This document shows positions 1 through 7,661 of a stretch of 14,807 nt of DNA, one piece after another (position 1 is the stretch's first letter; every line of letters begins with the position of its first letter). The DNA comes from Flavobacteriales bacterium CG18_big_fil_WC_8_21_14_2_50_32_9. GTDB lineage: Bacteria; Bacteroidota; Bacteroidia; Flavobacteriales_E; Vicingaceae. Below the pieces are notes generated by a model. That model was not told where the DNA came from and searched no databases. It was given only the letters and a program-made list of their open reading frames with translations. The DNA is taken from contig PCUH01000215.1 of assembly GCA_002770955.1 (NCBI GenBank), positions 1 to 14,807 of the forward strand, given 5' to 3'. A program made the position numbers and the translations under genes.

Positions 1-50
1 TAGGTGTTAGTAGTTAGGTGTTAGTAGTTAGGTGTTAGTAGTTAGGTGTT
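1..50. repeat. 14-bp tandem repeat at left edge
   Basis: Three exact copies of TAGGTGTTAGTAGT occupy 1-42, followed by a partial copy (TAGGTGTT) at 43-50. The array begins at base 1, so its full length is unknown. It lies about 60 bp upstream of the E2 gene and encodes nothing obvious. Copy number of such an array could vary between strains. Confidence 0.9.
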
Positions 51-70
51 GTGTTAATATACCAATAACT

Positions 71-94
71 AATCTGTAATTTATAATCTGTAAT
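71..94. repeat. Short direct repeat, 14-nt spacing
   Basis: AATCTGTAAT occurs at 71-80 and again at 85-94, so the copies are 14 nt apart, the same period as the unrelated array at 1-50. It sits just upstream of the E2 start codon in an AT-rich leader. It may be a decayed minisatellite; no regulatory role can be shown. Confidence 0.6.
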
Positions 95-110
95 CAATTT
101 ATAAAAAAAT

Positions 111-1730
111 ATGGCCGAAATAGTTAGAATGCCCAAATTAAGTGATACCATGACAGATGGTGTTGTTGCTAAATGGCATAAAAAAGTAGGAGATACTGTG
201 AAAGAAGGCGAATTATTAGCCGATATAGAAACAGACAAAGCCACCATGGAGTTTGAATCATATGTTGATGGAACACTTTTATATATTGGCGTTGAAGAAA
301 AAGGAACAGCTCCAGTAGATGCTGTATTAGCAATTTTTGGTAAAAAAGACGAAGATTATTCTTCTTTATTATCTGAAAAAAATATAAATGGAACAACAGA
401 AGAAAAAGAAGTTGCAACACCAAGTTTAAAGGGAATAAAGAATAATAAAGAAGCTGTTTCAAAACCTAAAGTGGATACTTCCAACATAAAAGCTACAATT
501 ATTAAAATGCCTAAACTAAGTGATACAATGACCGCTGGTGTTGTTGCTAAATGGCATAAAAAAGTAGGAGATACTGTGAAAGAAGGCGATTTGTTGGCTG
601 AAATAGAAACAGACAAAGCCACTATGGAATTTGAATCGTTTGAAGATGGTTTTTTATTATATATAGGCATTAAAGAAGGTGATTCTGCCCCTGTTGATGC
701 TATTCTTGCTGTTATTGGAGAAAAAAATGCTGATTTCAAAACACTTATTGAAAACAGTGCAAGTAGCTCAGAAAAAGACACTTCTATTAAATCCGATGAA
801 GAAGATACTAAAACAACAGAAGCCCTAACTTCACCAGCAAAAACCTTAACTTCTACCCCACAACAACATACATCAAATAATAACAGCAGAACTATTGCTT
901 CTCCATTAGCAAAAAAAATAGCTTCCGAAAGAAACATTAATCTATCCATTATTCAAGGAAGTGGAGATCATGGCAGAATCATAAAATCGGATATTGAAAA
1001 CTATCAAGGAGGAACGGCATCTAACTATGTTGGAACAGAAAAATTCACAGAAGTTGCAACTTCTCAAATGCGAAAAACAATAGCTAAAAGATTGGGTGAA
1101 AGCAAATTTTCTGCTCCACACTTTTATTTAACCATTGCAATTAACATGGATAAAGCCATTGAAGCTCGAACAGCAATTAATGGTGTTGCTTCCGTAAAAA
1201 TTTCTTTCAATGATTTTATAATAAAAGCTGTTGCTGAATCTCTTAAAAAACATCCTAATGTAAACACATCGTGGTTAGGAGACCGTATTCGCTACAATGA
1301 ACACGTTAATATTGGTGTTGCCGTTGCTGTTGAAGATGGTTTGTTAGTTCCTGTTGTTCGTTTTGCCGATGGGAAAACACTTTCTCAAATTTCTACAGAA
1401 GTAAGGGAGTTTGCTCAAAAGGCAAAAGATAAGAAATTACAACCTCAAGATTGGGAAGGAAGTACGTTTACTATTTCTAATTTAGGAATGTTTGGTATTG
1501 ATGAATTTACGGCAATTATTAATCCACCCGATGCTTGTATTATGGCTGTTGGAGGAATTAATGAAACTCCTGTTGTTAGAAACGGACAAATTATTCCTGG
1601 TAATGTGATGAAAGTAACACTTTCGTGCGACCACCGAGTGGTTGATGGAGCAACTGGAGCTGCATTTTTACAAACCTTCAAACAATTATTAGAAAATCCT
1701 GTGCTTTTATTGGGGGCTCAAAGTATTTGA
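111..1730 (+). CDS. pdhC: Pyruvate dehydrogenase complex E2, dihydrolipoamide acetyltransferase (two lipoyl domains)
   Basis: The 539-residue protein should be the E2 core of pyruvate dehydrogenase, passing the acetyl group from lipoate to CoA in the cytoplasm. Lipoyl domain 1 (about 1-80) has the ETDKA motif with lipoyl-lysine K43. Lipoyl domain 2 (about 128-206) has the same motif with K169. A Ser/Thr/Glu-rich linker leads to an E3/E1-binding domain (about 262-298, starting IASPLAKKIA). The acyltransferase domain (about 312-539) ends with the catalytic DHRVVDG motif, H508 and D512. Two lipoyl domains and this length are usual for Bacteroidota PDH E2. The ATG at 111 opens directly with the lipoyl fold and has no clear Shine-Dalgarno. 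The two lipoyl domains share a 54-bp identical DNA stretch (158-211 and 536-589). A strong terminator follows. A branched-chain or 2-oxoglutarate E2 is less likely because those usually carry one lipoyl domain. Confidence 0.95.
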   Translation: MAEIVRMPKLSDTMTDGVVAKWHKKVGDTVKEGELLADIETDKATMEFESYVDGTLLYIGVEEKGTAPVDAVLAIFGKKDEDYSSLLSEKNINGTTEEKEVATPSLKGIKNNKEAVSKPKVDTSNIKATIIKMPKLSDTMTAGVVAKWHKKVGDTVKEGDLLAEIETDKATMEFESFEDGFLLYIGIKEGDSAPVDAILAVIGEKNADFKTLIENSASSSEKDTSIKSDEEDTKTTEALTSPAKTLTSTPQQHTSNNNSRTIASPLAKKIASERNINLSIIQGSGDHGRIIKSDIENYQGGTASNYVGTEKFTEVATSQMRKTIAKRLGESKFSAPHFYLTIAINMDKAIEARTAINGVASVKISFNDFIIKAVAESLKKHPNVNTSWLGDRIRYNEHVNIGVAVAVEDGLLVPVVRFADGKTLSQISTEVREFAQKAKDKKLQPQDWEGSTFTISNLGMFGIDEFTAIINPPDACIMAVGGINETPVVRNGQIIPGNVMKVTLSCDHRVVDGATGAAFLQTFKQLLENPVLLLGAQSI

Positions 1731-1755
1731 TAATGGAATAAATTCATTCCTTACT

Positions 1756-1798
1756 AAACCACATAGAAAATCACTATGTGGTTTGTTTTTGATTTTTT
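1756..1798 (+). terminator. Rho-independent terminator after the E2 gene
   Basis: AAACCACATAG (1756-1766) pairs perfectly over 11 bp with CTATGTGGTTT (1774-1784) around a 7-nt loop. A T-rich tail with two T runs follows (1785-1799). It begins 25 nt after the E2 stop codon and is oriented to end that transcript. Confidence 0.88.
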
Positions 1799-1820
1799 TG
1801 TTACTACTAAGCCCCCATAA

Positions 1821-1915
1821 TGCCACAGATTTCACAATTTTGCACAGATTATAAACCGCCAAAAGGCGGTTTAATCTGTGAAACAAATCTGTGCAAAATT
1901 GTGAAATCTGTGGCA
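1821..1915. repeat. Long inverted-repeat element (30-bp perfect arms plus inner hairpin)
   Basis: The outer arms at 1821-1850 and 1886-1915 are perfect reverse complements over 30 bp, starting TGCCACAGATTT and ending with its complement. Between them is a second hairpin, AAACCGCC (1853-1860) and GGCGGTTT (1865-1872), with an AAAA loop. A further AATCTGTG at 1873-1880 can pair with the inner part of the left arm (1843-1850), giving an alternative fold. It lies between the convergent E2 and trkH genes. It resembles a dispersed intergenic palindromic (REP/MITE-like) element, but only one copy is in this window. It encodes no credible protein. Confidence 0.85.
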
Positions 1916-1996
1916 AGAGAAAAAAAGTGATTGGCTGGATAATTAACTAGTAAAAATGGACTGAAATATATGTATTATTTTATCCAACAACTAAAA

Positions 1997-3469
1997 TTAC
2001 TTCAACCTCCAAAAATAAGGAGTAAAAAGAATGGTAATGGTAAATAATTCAAGCCTTCCTACAAGCATTAAAAAAGATAAAATCCATTTTACAGCTGAAG
2101 GTAATTCATAAAATGAATAAGAAGGTCCTAATTTTCCAATACCTGGTCCAACATTTCCTATTGAAGTAGCAACAGCACTTAATGCTTCCATAAAGTCAAC
2201 ACCTAAAAAAGTAATCGCAATAGCACCAGTTACAAACAAGAAAAGATAAAAAAACACAAACGCCAATAAGTTGTAAATAATTTTTGAGGAAACACCAACA
2301 TTATTGAGATGAACTGGTATAATAGCATTTGGATGTAGCCTTCTTTTAAATTCTAAAAATCCGTTTTTCATTAAAAGTACAATTCTAACCAGTTTCATTC
2401 CACCACTAGTAGAACCAGCACTTGCTCCAGTAAAAAGTAACAAAAAGAAAATAAATGTTACGAAAGACCCCCAAACCGTAAAATCGGAACTTGAATATCC
2501 TGTTGTAGTAATAATACTAACCACTTGAAACAAAACTGCTCTGAAAGAATCTTCTACACCTGCATTTCTACCATAAACAAAATATACTGTTGGAAAAATT
2601 AAAGCACACAATACAATTATAGCTGCCACATACCATTTAAATTCATCGTTTTCCCAAAATTTATAGAATTTGAATTTAAAGCCGAAATACAACAACGTAA
2701 AATTGGTTCCTGCTAAAAACATAAAAAAGATAATGATGTATTGAATGTATGCCGAATCATAAAAACCTATGCTTGCCTGTTTGGTTGAAAATCCACCTGT
2801 TGACATGGTTGTTAATGAATGATTTATGGCATCATAAAAATCCATTCCCGCAATCATAAGCAAGATGCACTGTATAGCTGTCAACGAAAAATAAATCAAC
2901 CAAAGTCGTTTTGCTGTTTCTTTAATTCTAGGATGAATTTTATCTTTTGTTGGTCCTGGCGATTCTGAGGCAAACAATTCCATTCCTCCAACGCCCAACA
3001 AAGGGAGTATGGCTATGGTTAATACAATAATCCCCATTCCTCCTATCCATTGTGTCATACTCCTCCAAAAAAGAATTCCTTTTGGTAAAGATTCAATGTC
3101 GTTCAAAATAGATGCTCCTGTGGTTGTTAATCCAGAAATTGTTTCAAAAAATGCATTCGTATAATCTGGAATTGCACCAGAAAGTACGAATGGCAAGGTG
3201 CCAAAAAAAGTCATGGATATCCAACCCAACGCAACAATTAAATATCCTTCTCTTTTTTTAACTTCATCATTTTTGTGTTTTCTGGTTCTGTATTTTATCG
3301 CTAAACCAAAAAATAGTGTGATTAGTGATGAAATAATAAGGGGAACTAAATCATTCTCTTTATAATAAATTGAAAAAGGAATTGCCGTTGCCATTAAAAA
3401 ACCCGATATAATAATCAGACTTCCTACAATGTTGAGAACAACTTTTATATTTATTAAACTTCGATTCAA
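1997..3469 (-). CDS. trkH: TrkH/KtrB-family potassium uptake membrane protein
   Basis: This 490-residue polytopic membrane protein is the K+-translocating subunit of the Trk/Ktr system. It has four selectivity-filter loops with the family's conserved glycines: TTTGAS at 115-120, STGGFS near 223-228, TTTGYSS at 321-327 and SIGNVGPG at 436-443. Hydrophobic segments run through the whole length, two per pore repeat, and the size is normal. The start appears to be TTG at 3469-3467, 4 nt after the trkA stop codon, which puts a short polar N-terminus ahead of the first membrane helix. An in-frame ATT lies just upstream. No ATG occurs before residue 26, inside the first helix, so the non-ATG start is well supported. 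Translation is probably coupled to trkA. The protein ends WRLK right after the last helix. Confidence 0.95.
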   Translation of the reverse strand: MNRSLINIKVVLNIVGSLIIISGFLMATAIPFSIYYKENDLVPLIISSLITLFFGLAIKYRTRKHKNDEVKKREGYLIVALGWISMTFFGTLPFVLSGAIPDYTNAFFETISGLTTTGASILNDIESLPKGILFWRSMTQWIGGMGIIVLTIAILPLLGVGGMELFASESPGPTKDKIHPRIKETAKRLWLIYFSLTAIQCILLMIAGMDFYDAINHSLTTMSTGGFSTKQASIGFYDSAYIQYIIIFFMFLAGTNFTLLYFGFKFKFYKFWENDEFKWYVAAIIVLCALIFPTVYFVYGRNAGVEDSFRAVLFQVVSIITTTGYSSSDFTVWGSFVTFIFFLLLFTGASAGSTSGGMKLVRIVLLMKNGFLEFKRRLHPNAIIPVHLNNVGVSSKIIYNLLAFVFFYLFLFVTGAIAITFLGVDFMEALSAVATSIGNVGPGIGKLGPSYSFYELPSAVKWILSFLMLVGRLELFTITILFTPYFWRLK

Positions 3470-3473
3470 GTTG

Positions 3474-4814
3474 TTAATTAAAAAACTCTTCTAACTCAGC
3501 TATTTTACTAACATGAGTAAAAACAATTACTTTATCATTTTCTTCTAATTGAAACCCTCCAAAAGGAATAAATCCTTTGTTGTTTCTAATTACTCCAGCA
3601 ATATTTATATTATCTGGCAATCTTAGTTCTCTTAATGGTTTGCTAGTTATTTTAGTATTTGCTTTTACATTAAATTCTATAATTTCACCCTCAACGCCAT
3701 GAAAATTGGCTATTGCATTTACCTCTCCTTTTCTTAAAAACTTAAAGATATTATTAGCAGCTATCATTTTCTTATTGATAAGCGTGTCAATACCAATGTT
3801 ATGCGAAAGGTTTATGTAATCCATATTTTCTACACCAGCTATGGTTTTTTTAACTCCTTTCGATTTTGCAATTAATGAAGAAATAATGTTGGTTTCAGAA
3901 TCGCCAGTAACGGCAATAAAAGCATCCATTTCATCAATATTTTCTTCTTCTAACACAGAAACATCTGTTCCATCTGCATTTATAACTAAAGTATGTTTAA
4001 GTTGTTCTGCAATTTTATTGGCTTTACCTCTATTTTCTTCAATTAATATTACATTGTAATCCTTTTCGAGTATTTCAGCCGTTAACACCCCTATTCTACT
4101 TGCACCTAAAATCATTATGTTTTTTATATCAAAAAATTGCTGTCCACAAATTTTTATAATTTGTTGTACACTTTCTGGAGTAGAAATGAAATAGACGATA
4201 TCATTTGTTTGTAATATAGTGCCAGCTTGAATAACTATTGTTTTATCTCCTCTTAATAAAAACAAGGGTTTAAATGAGCGATTTGGGTTTAAATAAGTCG
4301 TTTCTGTAACAGATTTATGATTAAGTGGTGAATCTGGATGAATGGATATGCCAAAAACAGATAATTTACCATTTTCAAATGTTGATTCATTGATAAAAGC
4401 AGATTGAGTGATTAATCGATAAATTTCTTTTGATGCCAACTCAACAGGAGAAATTATATTATCAACCCCAAGAGATTCATAAAAAATTCGCATGTTTGTT
4501 CCTATCCCTTCGTAATTGTTAATTCTTGCAATAGTTCTTTTTGCTCCAAGTTTTTTCCCTGTGATACAAACCAATAAATTTACTTCTTCTGAAGATGTTG
4601 CTGCTATTAATAAATCACAAGAACTAATTTTATTTTCTTTAAGTACTTGAAGATCTTTTGCATCGCCTTGCACACAAAATACATCCAAATGTGCTTGTAC
4701 ATAATTTATTCTATCTTCATCTTCATCAATTATATAGATATTTTGAGATTCTTTAGACATCATCTTGGCAAGATGAAATCCAACTTCTCCTGCTCCTGCA
4801 ATAATAATTCGCAT
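3474..4814 (-). CDS. trkA: TrkA, cytoplasmic NAD-binding regulatory subunit of the K+ transporter
   Basis: The 446-residue protein has the duplicated RCK architecture of full-length TrkA. RCK-N domain 1 opens with the Rossmann motif GAGEVG (7-12) and is followed by a first TrkA-C domain (about 140-222). RCK-N domain 2 opens with GASRIG (237-242) and is followed by a second TrkA-C domain (about 365-446). It should form the cytoplasmic gating ring on TrkH and bind NAD(H) or nucleotides. The ATG at 4814 is directly upstream of the Rossmann strand MRIIIAGAGE. It is the first gene of a two-gene operon with trkH, and a good promoter lies about 25 nt upstream of its start. Confidence 0.96.
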   Translation of the reverse strand: MRIIIAGAGEVGFHLAKMMSKESQNIYIIDEDEDRINYVQAHLDVFCVQGDAKDLQVLKENKISSCDLLIAATSSEEVNLLVCITGKKLGAKRTIARINNYEGIGTNMRIFYESLGVDNIISPVELASKEIYRLITQSAFINESTFENGKLSVFGISIHPDSPLNHKSVTETTYLNPNRSFKPLFLLRGDKTIVIQAGTILQTNDIVYFISTPESVQQIIKICGQQFFDIKNIMILGASRIGVLTAEILEKDYNVILIEENRGKANKIAEQLKHTLVINADGTDVSVLEEENIDEMDAFIAVTGDSETNIISSLIAKSKGVKKTIAGVENMDYINLSHNIGIDTLINKKMIAANNIFKFLRKGEVNAIANFHGVEGEIIEFNVKANTKITSKPLRELRLPDNINIAGVIRNNKGFIPFGGFQLEENDKVIVFTHVSKIAELEEFFN

Positions 4815-4837
4815 TTAATAGGTGTATTATGAACAAG

Positions 4838-4869
4838 CAAATGTAAAGATTTTTATATAGTTAAATCAA
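4838..4869 (-). promoter_or_regulatory. Bacteroidota-type promoter for trkA-trkH
   Basis: Reading the minus strand, TTG (4869-4867) is followed after 21 nt by TACATTTG (4845-4838), a perfect match to the Bacteroidota -7 consensus TAnnTTTG at the expected distance from the -33 TTG. Transcription would start near 4831, giving a leader of roughly 17 nt before the trkA ATG. Confidence 0.55.
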
Positions 4870-4918
4870 AACCTACTATTTTTATATTCAAAAATATGCT
4901 CTTAATAAAAATAACAAT

Positions 4919-4953
4919 TTGTTAATTTTATTAAAAATAAAATCAAACCTTTG
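4919..4953 (+). promoter_or_regulatory. Possible dapA promoter
   Basis: TTG at 4919-4921 precedes AACCTTTG (4946-4953), a near match to TAnnTTTG. The 24-nt spacer is slightly long and the first base of the -7 box is A rather than T, so this is weaker than the trkA promoter. The distance to the dapA ATG (4977) is reasonable. Confidence 0.35.
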
Positions 4954-4976
4954 CATAAAAATAAACTAAGTTGACT

Positions 4977-5861
4977 ATGAAAAACTTTAGAGGAACTGGA
5001 GTGGCAATTGTAACTCCTTTTAAATCAGATAAAAGTGTTGATTATGATGCACTGGAAAGATTAGTAGAGCATTTAATTCAAAATAGAATTGATTATTTAG
5101 TTGTTCAAGGTACAACAGGTGAATCCGTTACGCTTACCAATGAAGAAAAAGCTAAAACACTTGCGTTTATAATTAAAGTAACCAATAATAGACTTCCTAT
5201 CGTTTTAGGATTAGGTGGAAATTGCACTCAAACTATTATAAACTCCCTTCACTCTTTAAATTTAACTGGTGTTGATGCCATTCTATCGGTTAGCCCCTAT
5301 TATAATAAACCTACTCAAGAAGGTATTTACCAACATTATAAAGCTATTGCAGCAGCTACTACAAAACCAATTATTTTATATAATGTTCCTGGTAGAACAA
5401 GTTCGAACATTTTGCCTGCTACAACACTACGTTTGGCTAATGATTGTAAAAACATAATTGCAATAAAAGAAGCTTCTGGAAATTTAGAGCAATGCATGGA
5501 AATTATCAAAAACAAACCCACTGGATTTTTGGTTATTTCTGGCGATGATGCACTTACGCTACCTTTTATTGCAAGTGGTGGAGATGGTGTTATTTCTGTG
5601 TTGGCAAATGCTTTTCCAAAAGGATTTTCAAAAATGGTTAATGCAGCTTTAAGTGGAAATATAAAAGAAGCCCAAGATTTACATTATAAGCATTTTGATA
5701 TTATTCATTATTTATTTTGCGAAGGAAATCCAGCAGGAATAAAAGCAACATTAAAAGTGTTAGGTATTATTGGTGATGCTGTTCGTCTTCCCTTGGTAAA
5801 TGTAAGTGATGCTACTTATAATAAAATCAAAGAATTAACGTCTGAGATTACTGCTAAATAA
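4977..5861 (+). CDS. dapA: 4-hydroxy-tetrahydrodipicolinate synthase
   Basis: The 294-residue TIM-barrel enzyme condenses pyruvate with aspartate semialdehyde, the first committed step of lysine and diaminopimelate synthesis. Visible active-site elements are GTTGE with T46 and T47, the YNVPGRT motif with Y135, and the Schiff-base lysine K164 in IAIKEASGN. All are at the spacing known from E. coli DapA. I chose ATG 4977, giving MKNFRGTGVAIVTPF, over a TTG two codons upstream because it gives the usual N-terminus. It is a single-gene unit, divergent from trkA and convergent with the lipoprotein gene, 13 nt from that gene's stop. K164 and the full catalytic set make DapA much more likely than N-acetylneuraminate lyase, a related family. 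Confidence 0.95.
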   Translation: MKNFRGTGVAIVTPFKSDKSVDYDALERLVEHLIQNRIDYLVVQGTTGESVTLTNEEKAKTLAFIIKVTNNRLPIVLGLGGNCTQTIINSLHSLNLTGVDAILSVSPYYNKPTQEGIYQHYKAIAAATTKPIILYNVPGRTSSNILPATTLRLANDCKNIIAIKEASGNLEQCMEIIKNKPTGFLVISGDDALTLPFIASGGDGVISVLANAFPKGFSKMVNAALSGNIKEAQDLHYKHFDIIHYLFCEGNPAGIKATLKVLGIIGDAVRLPLVNVSDATYNKIKELTSEITAK

Positions 5862-5874
5862 AATCTTATCCCTT

Positions 5875-6774
5875 TTATAATGCATCTAAAAGAGCTGTAA
5901 GATTAGGATCGCTTATTGGAGTAAGCACTACATCAATCATGGCACTTGAATTAACTGTTAATGCAGAATAATAGTGATATAACTGACCTCCACCTGTAAC
6001 GCCTATCATAATAATTTTCACATTAGAACCGTTAGGAATTAATCCTGAAACGGTGTTGTAAACTTGCATTACTGATTTTGTTGCAGGAAAATAAATAAAT
6101 ATTCCTAAATTGGTTAGTTCATCTGTTTGAGATGTAAAACCAATAATACTTCCTGATCCATTATTTGCAATTTTCCCGCAATTTAACCAACCTAAACGAG
6201 CAATATTAGCTTCATAACCATACGGTATAACATCAAAAACAGGATTAACACTTGTTGTAACGCCCAAACTAGCTGGGTTGTCTGTCCAATCGAAAAAAGC
6301 TCCAGTATCAAAACCATAAAACGCTCTCATACCAGTTTTTGGTGCTGAATTTGGCATACGAACTTGATAGAAACAACCTGGTACTAACACTAAATCTTGA
6401 TTGTTTTTAGTTGCTCTAACTCTTATTTCTCCATCTGTTTCTAAAATATTTCCCCCAGCAACAGTTGGCATTTGCCAATAAATCATATCTTTTGGTGTAT
6501 ATAATTCTACCAATTTTATTGAAAATGGATAGGAAACAGTATCCGTATTTGGAAACATTAAACAATTTTTACCAGCCAATAACCTTGTTCCTTGATTACC
6601 AACAATAGTATCTCCAGAAGGTCCGTTAATAATAAATTCTTGTTCTTGTTGCTTTTTTGTATCCATGTAGCTGTTCACAGGTTCATATTCATTTTTAGAT
6701 TTTTCTATTCTATCTTTTTTACATGATATTACTGAAAATGCTACTAAAAGTGAGAGTATTAATACGTTTTTCAT
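5875..6774 (-). CDS. Exported lipoprotein of unknown function, possibly with a ZU5-like module
   Basis: This 299-residue protein starts with a lipoprotein signal peptide: hydrophobic residues 4-16, then a VISC lipobox with C18 followed by KKD. It should be lipid-anchored at the outer membrane or periplasmic face. I do not recognise a named family. Residues about 55-140 run GTRLLAGKN, then LVELYTPKDM, then ILETDGEIRVRA, then LVLVPG. This follows the order of conserved blocks in ZU5-like modules of other Bacteroidota lipoproteins. LGWLNCGK near 194-201 resembles a GWINCD-type motif I associate with the same proteins. That assignment is from memory and uncertain. The gene lies 34 nt downstream of the beta-barrel gene on the same strand and is probably co-transcribed. 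Four cysteines (C18, C71, C134, C199) are present; the last three could form disulfides. Confidence 0.8.
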   Translation of the reverse strand: MKNVLILSLLVAFSVISCKKDRIEKSKNEYEPVNSYMDTKKQQEQEFIINGPSGDTIVGNQGTRLLAGKNCLMFPNTDTVSYPFSIKLVELYTPKDMIYWQMPTVAGGNILETDGEIRVRATKNNQDLVLVPGCFYQVRMPNSAPKTGMRAFYGFDTGAFFDWTDNPASLGVTTSVNPVFDVIPYGYEANIARLGWLNCGKIANNGSGSIIGFTSQTDELTNLGIFIYFPATKSVMQVYNTVSGLIPNGSNVKIIMIGVTGGGQLYHYYSALTVNSSAMIDVVLTPISDPNLTALLDAL

Positions 6775-6808
6775 AGTTGATATTTTTAATATTAAAAATT
6801 AAAATTAA

Positions 6809-7363
6809 TTAATATGCTGGACATAATGCATTTTTTCGTGCTCTTTTTAAGTATGCAGCTCTACTTCCTCCAGAACCACCTCCTGAATTTGATGAACTGC
6901 ATCCAAAAACATAGAGTAATCCCAAACGAAGATGCGTTTCCATAAATTTAAAATTATAACGATACTCTAAGAACGGTCGTAAGCACTTATTGGTTGTAAT
7001 TCCTCCTCCTAATTCAAAATTCCAATTTGATGGTTGAGCATTTTTAACTGCAGTACCTTCATAATTTATCCATAAATTATAAGCTCCATGCCCTACTGCA
7101 TAAAAATTATAACGATTACCACGAATCAATTTATACTCCAATCCTAATCCAAAAAAATATTCATTAATTTTATTAAAACCAGGATAATAAGCTACTTGTG
7201 GAACAATACTTAGTTTTCTATTTGGAAAAAAATTAACTCGACCTCCAAACCCAATGCTTTCTGTCTGGAAATTATACATCACATCTACACCAACTCCTAT
7301 GTTTTGAGATTTAGCTGTGAAAGAAAAAAAGATGCAAAATAAAATAAAAAATATTTTTTTCAT
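6809..7363 (-). CDS. Small outer-membrane beta-barrel protein with a Gly/Ser-rich C-terminal tail
   Basis: The 184-residue product has a signal peptide (MKKIFFILFCIFFSFTAKS, cleavage probably before QN at 20). Alternating hydrophobic/aromatic strands follow, for example GVDVMYNF, GGRVNFFP, VPQVAYYPG, YNFYAVGHGAYN, PFLEYRYNFKF and HLRLGLLYVFG, typical of a small 8-strand-type porin/OmpA-like barrel. After the last strand, where most barrels end, a tail of about 30 residues continues (155-184): Cys, a Ser/Gly-rich stretch, a basic AYLKRARK segment and a terminal CPAY. It is first in a two-gene unit with the lipoprotein. Function unknown; it is unlikely to be an enzyme. Confidence 0.8.
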   Translation of the reverse strand: MKKIFFILFCIFFSFTAKSQNIGVGVDVMYNFQTESIGFGGRVNFFPNRKLSIVPQVAYYPGFNKINEYFFGLGLEYKLIRGNRYNFYAVGHGAYNLWINYEGTAVKNAQPSNWNFELGGGITTNKCLRPFLEYRYNFKFMETHLRLGLLYVFGCSSSNSGGGSGGSRAAYLKRARKNALCPAY

Positions 7364-7661
7364 TTTTCAAAAATAATAATTCAATGCTTACAAATCCTTT
7401 TCCGATTAAAATAATACCAACAATAGTTAATAACGAATACTTTTAGTTATTATTTCAAAATAACCCACTTCTTGATTATTAAAGTCTTATATTGTGCTAC
7501 TCTAAACTATTAACTGCTAAAATTCTAGTTTTACAAGTAGTTAAATTATTTATATTGCCATCAATATTCAGTGAATTATGTAACTTTTTGCTAAAGTTAT
7601 ATAACCTTAATCTATTCTTTGCTTAGCAACTTTACTGCAAGTAATTATTTAAAAATTTGAT
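7364..7661. other. Intergenic region between divergent genes
   Basis: These 298 bp separate the beta-barrel gene (-) from the AraC-type gene (+) and should hold both promoters. I find no reading frame worth calling. The only clear structure is a small hairpin, TAACTTT (7581-7587) and AAAGTTA (7593-7599) with a 5-nt loop. No convincing -33/-7 pair was seen on either strand at a usable distance. Confidence 0.5.

Noticed and set aside
356..949. 197-residue minus-strand reading frame inside the E2 gene
   Set aside because: Antisense shadow of the lipoyl domains and linker; the sense frame has clear motifs and catalytic residues.
1707..1916. 69-residue minus-strand reading frame over the E2-trkH intergenic region
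   Set aside because: It runs through the terminator and the inverted repeat and has no recognisable protein pattern; the open frame is explained by the repeat.
7368..7375. Perfect TAnnTTTG match on the minus strand before the beta-barrel gene
   Set aside because: It lies only 4 nt from the ATG, so transcription would start inside the coding sequence; probably chance in AT-rich DNA.
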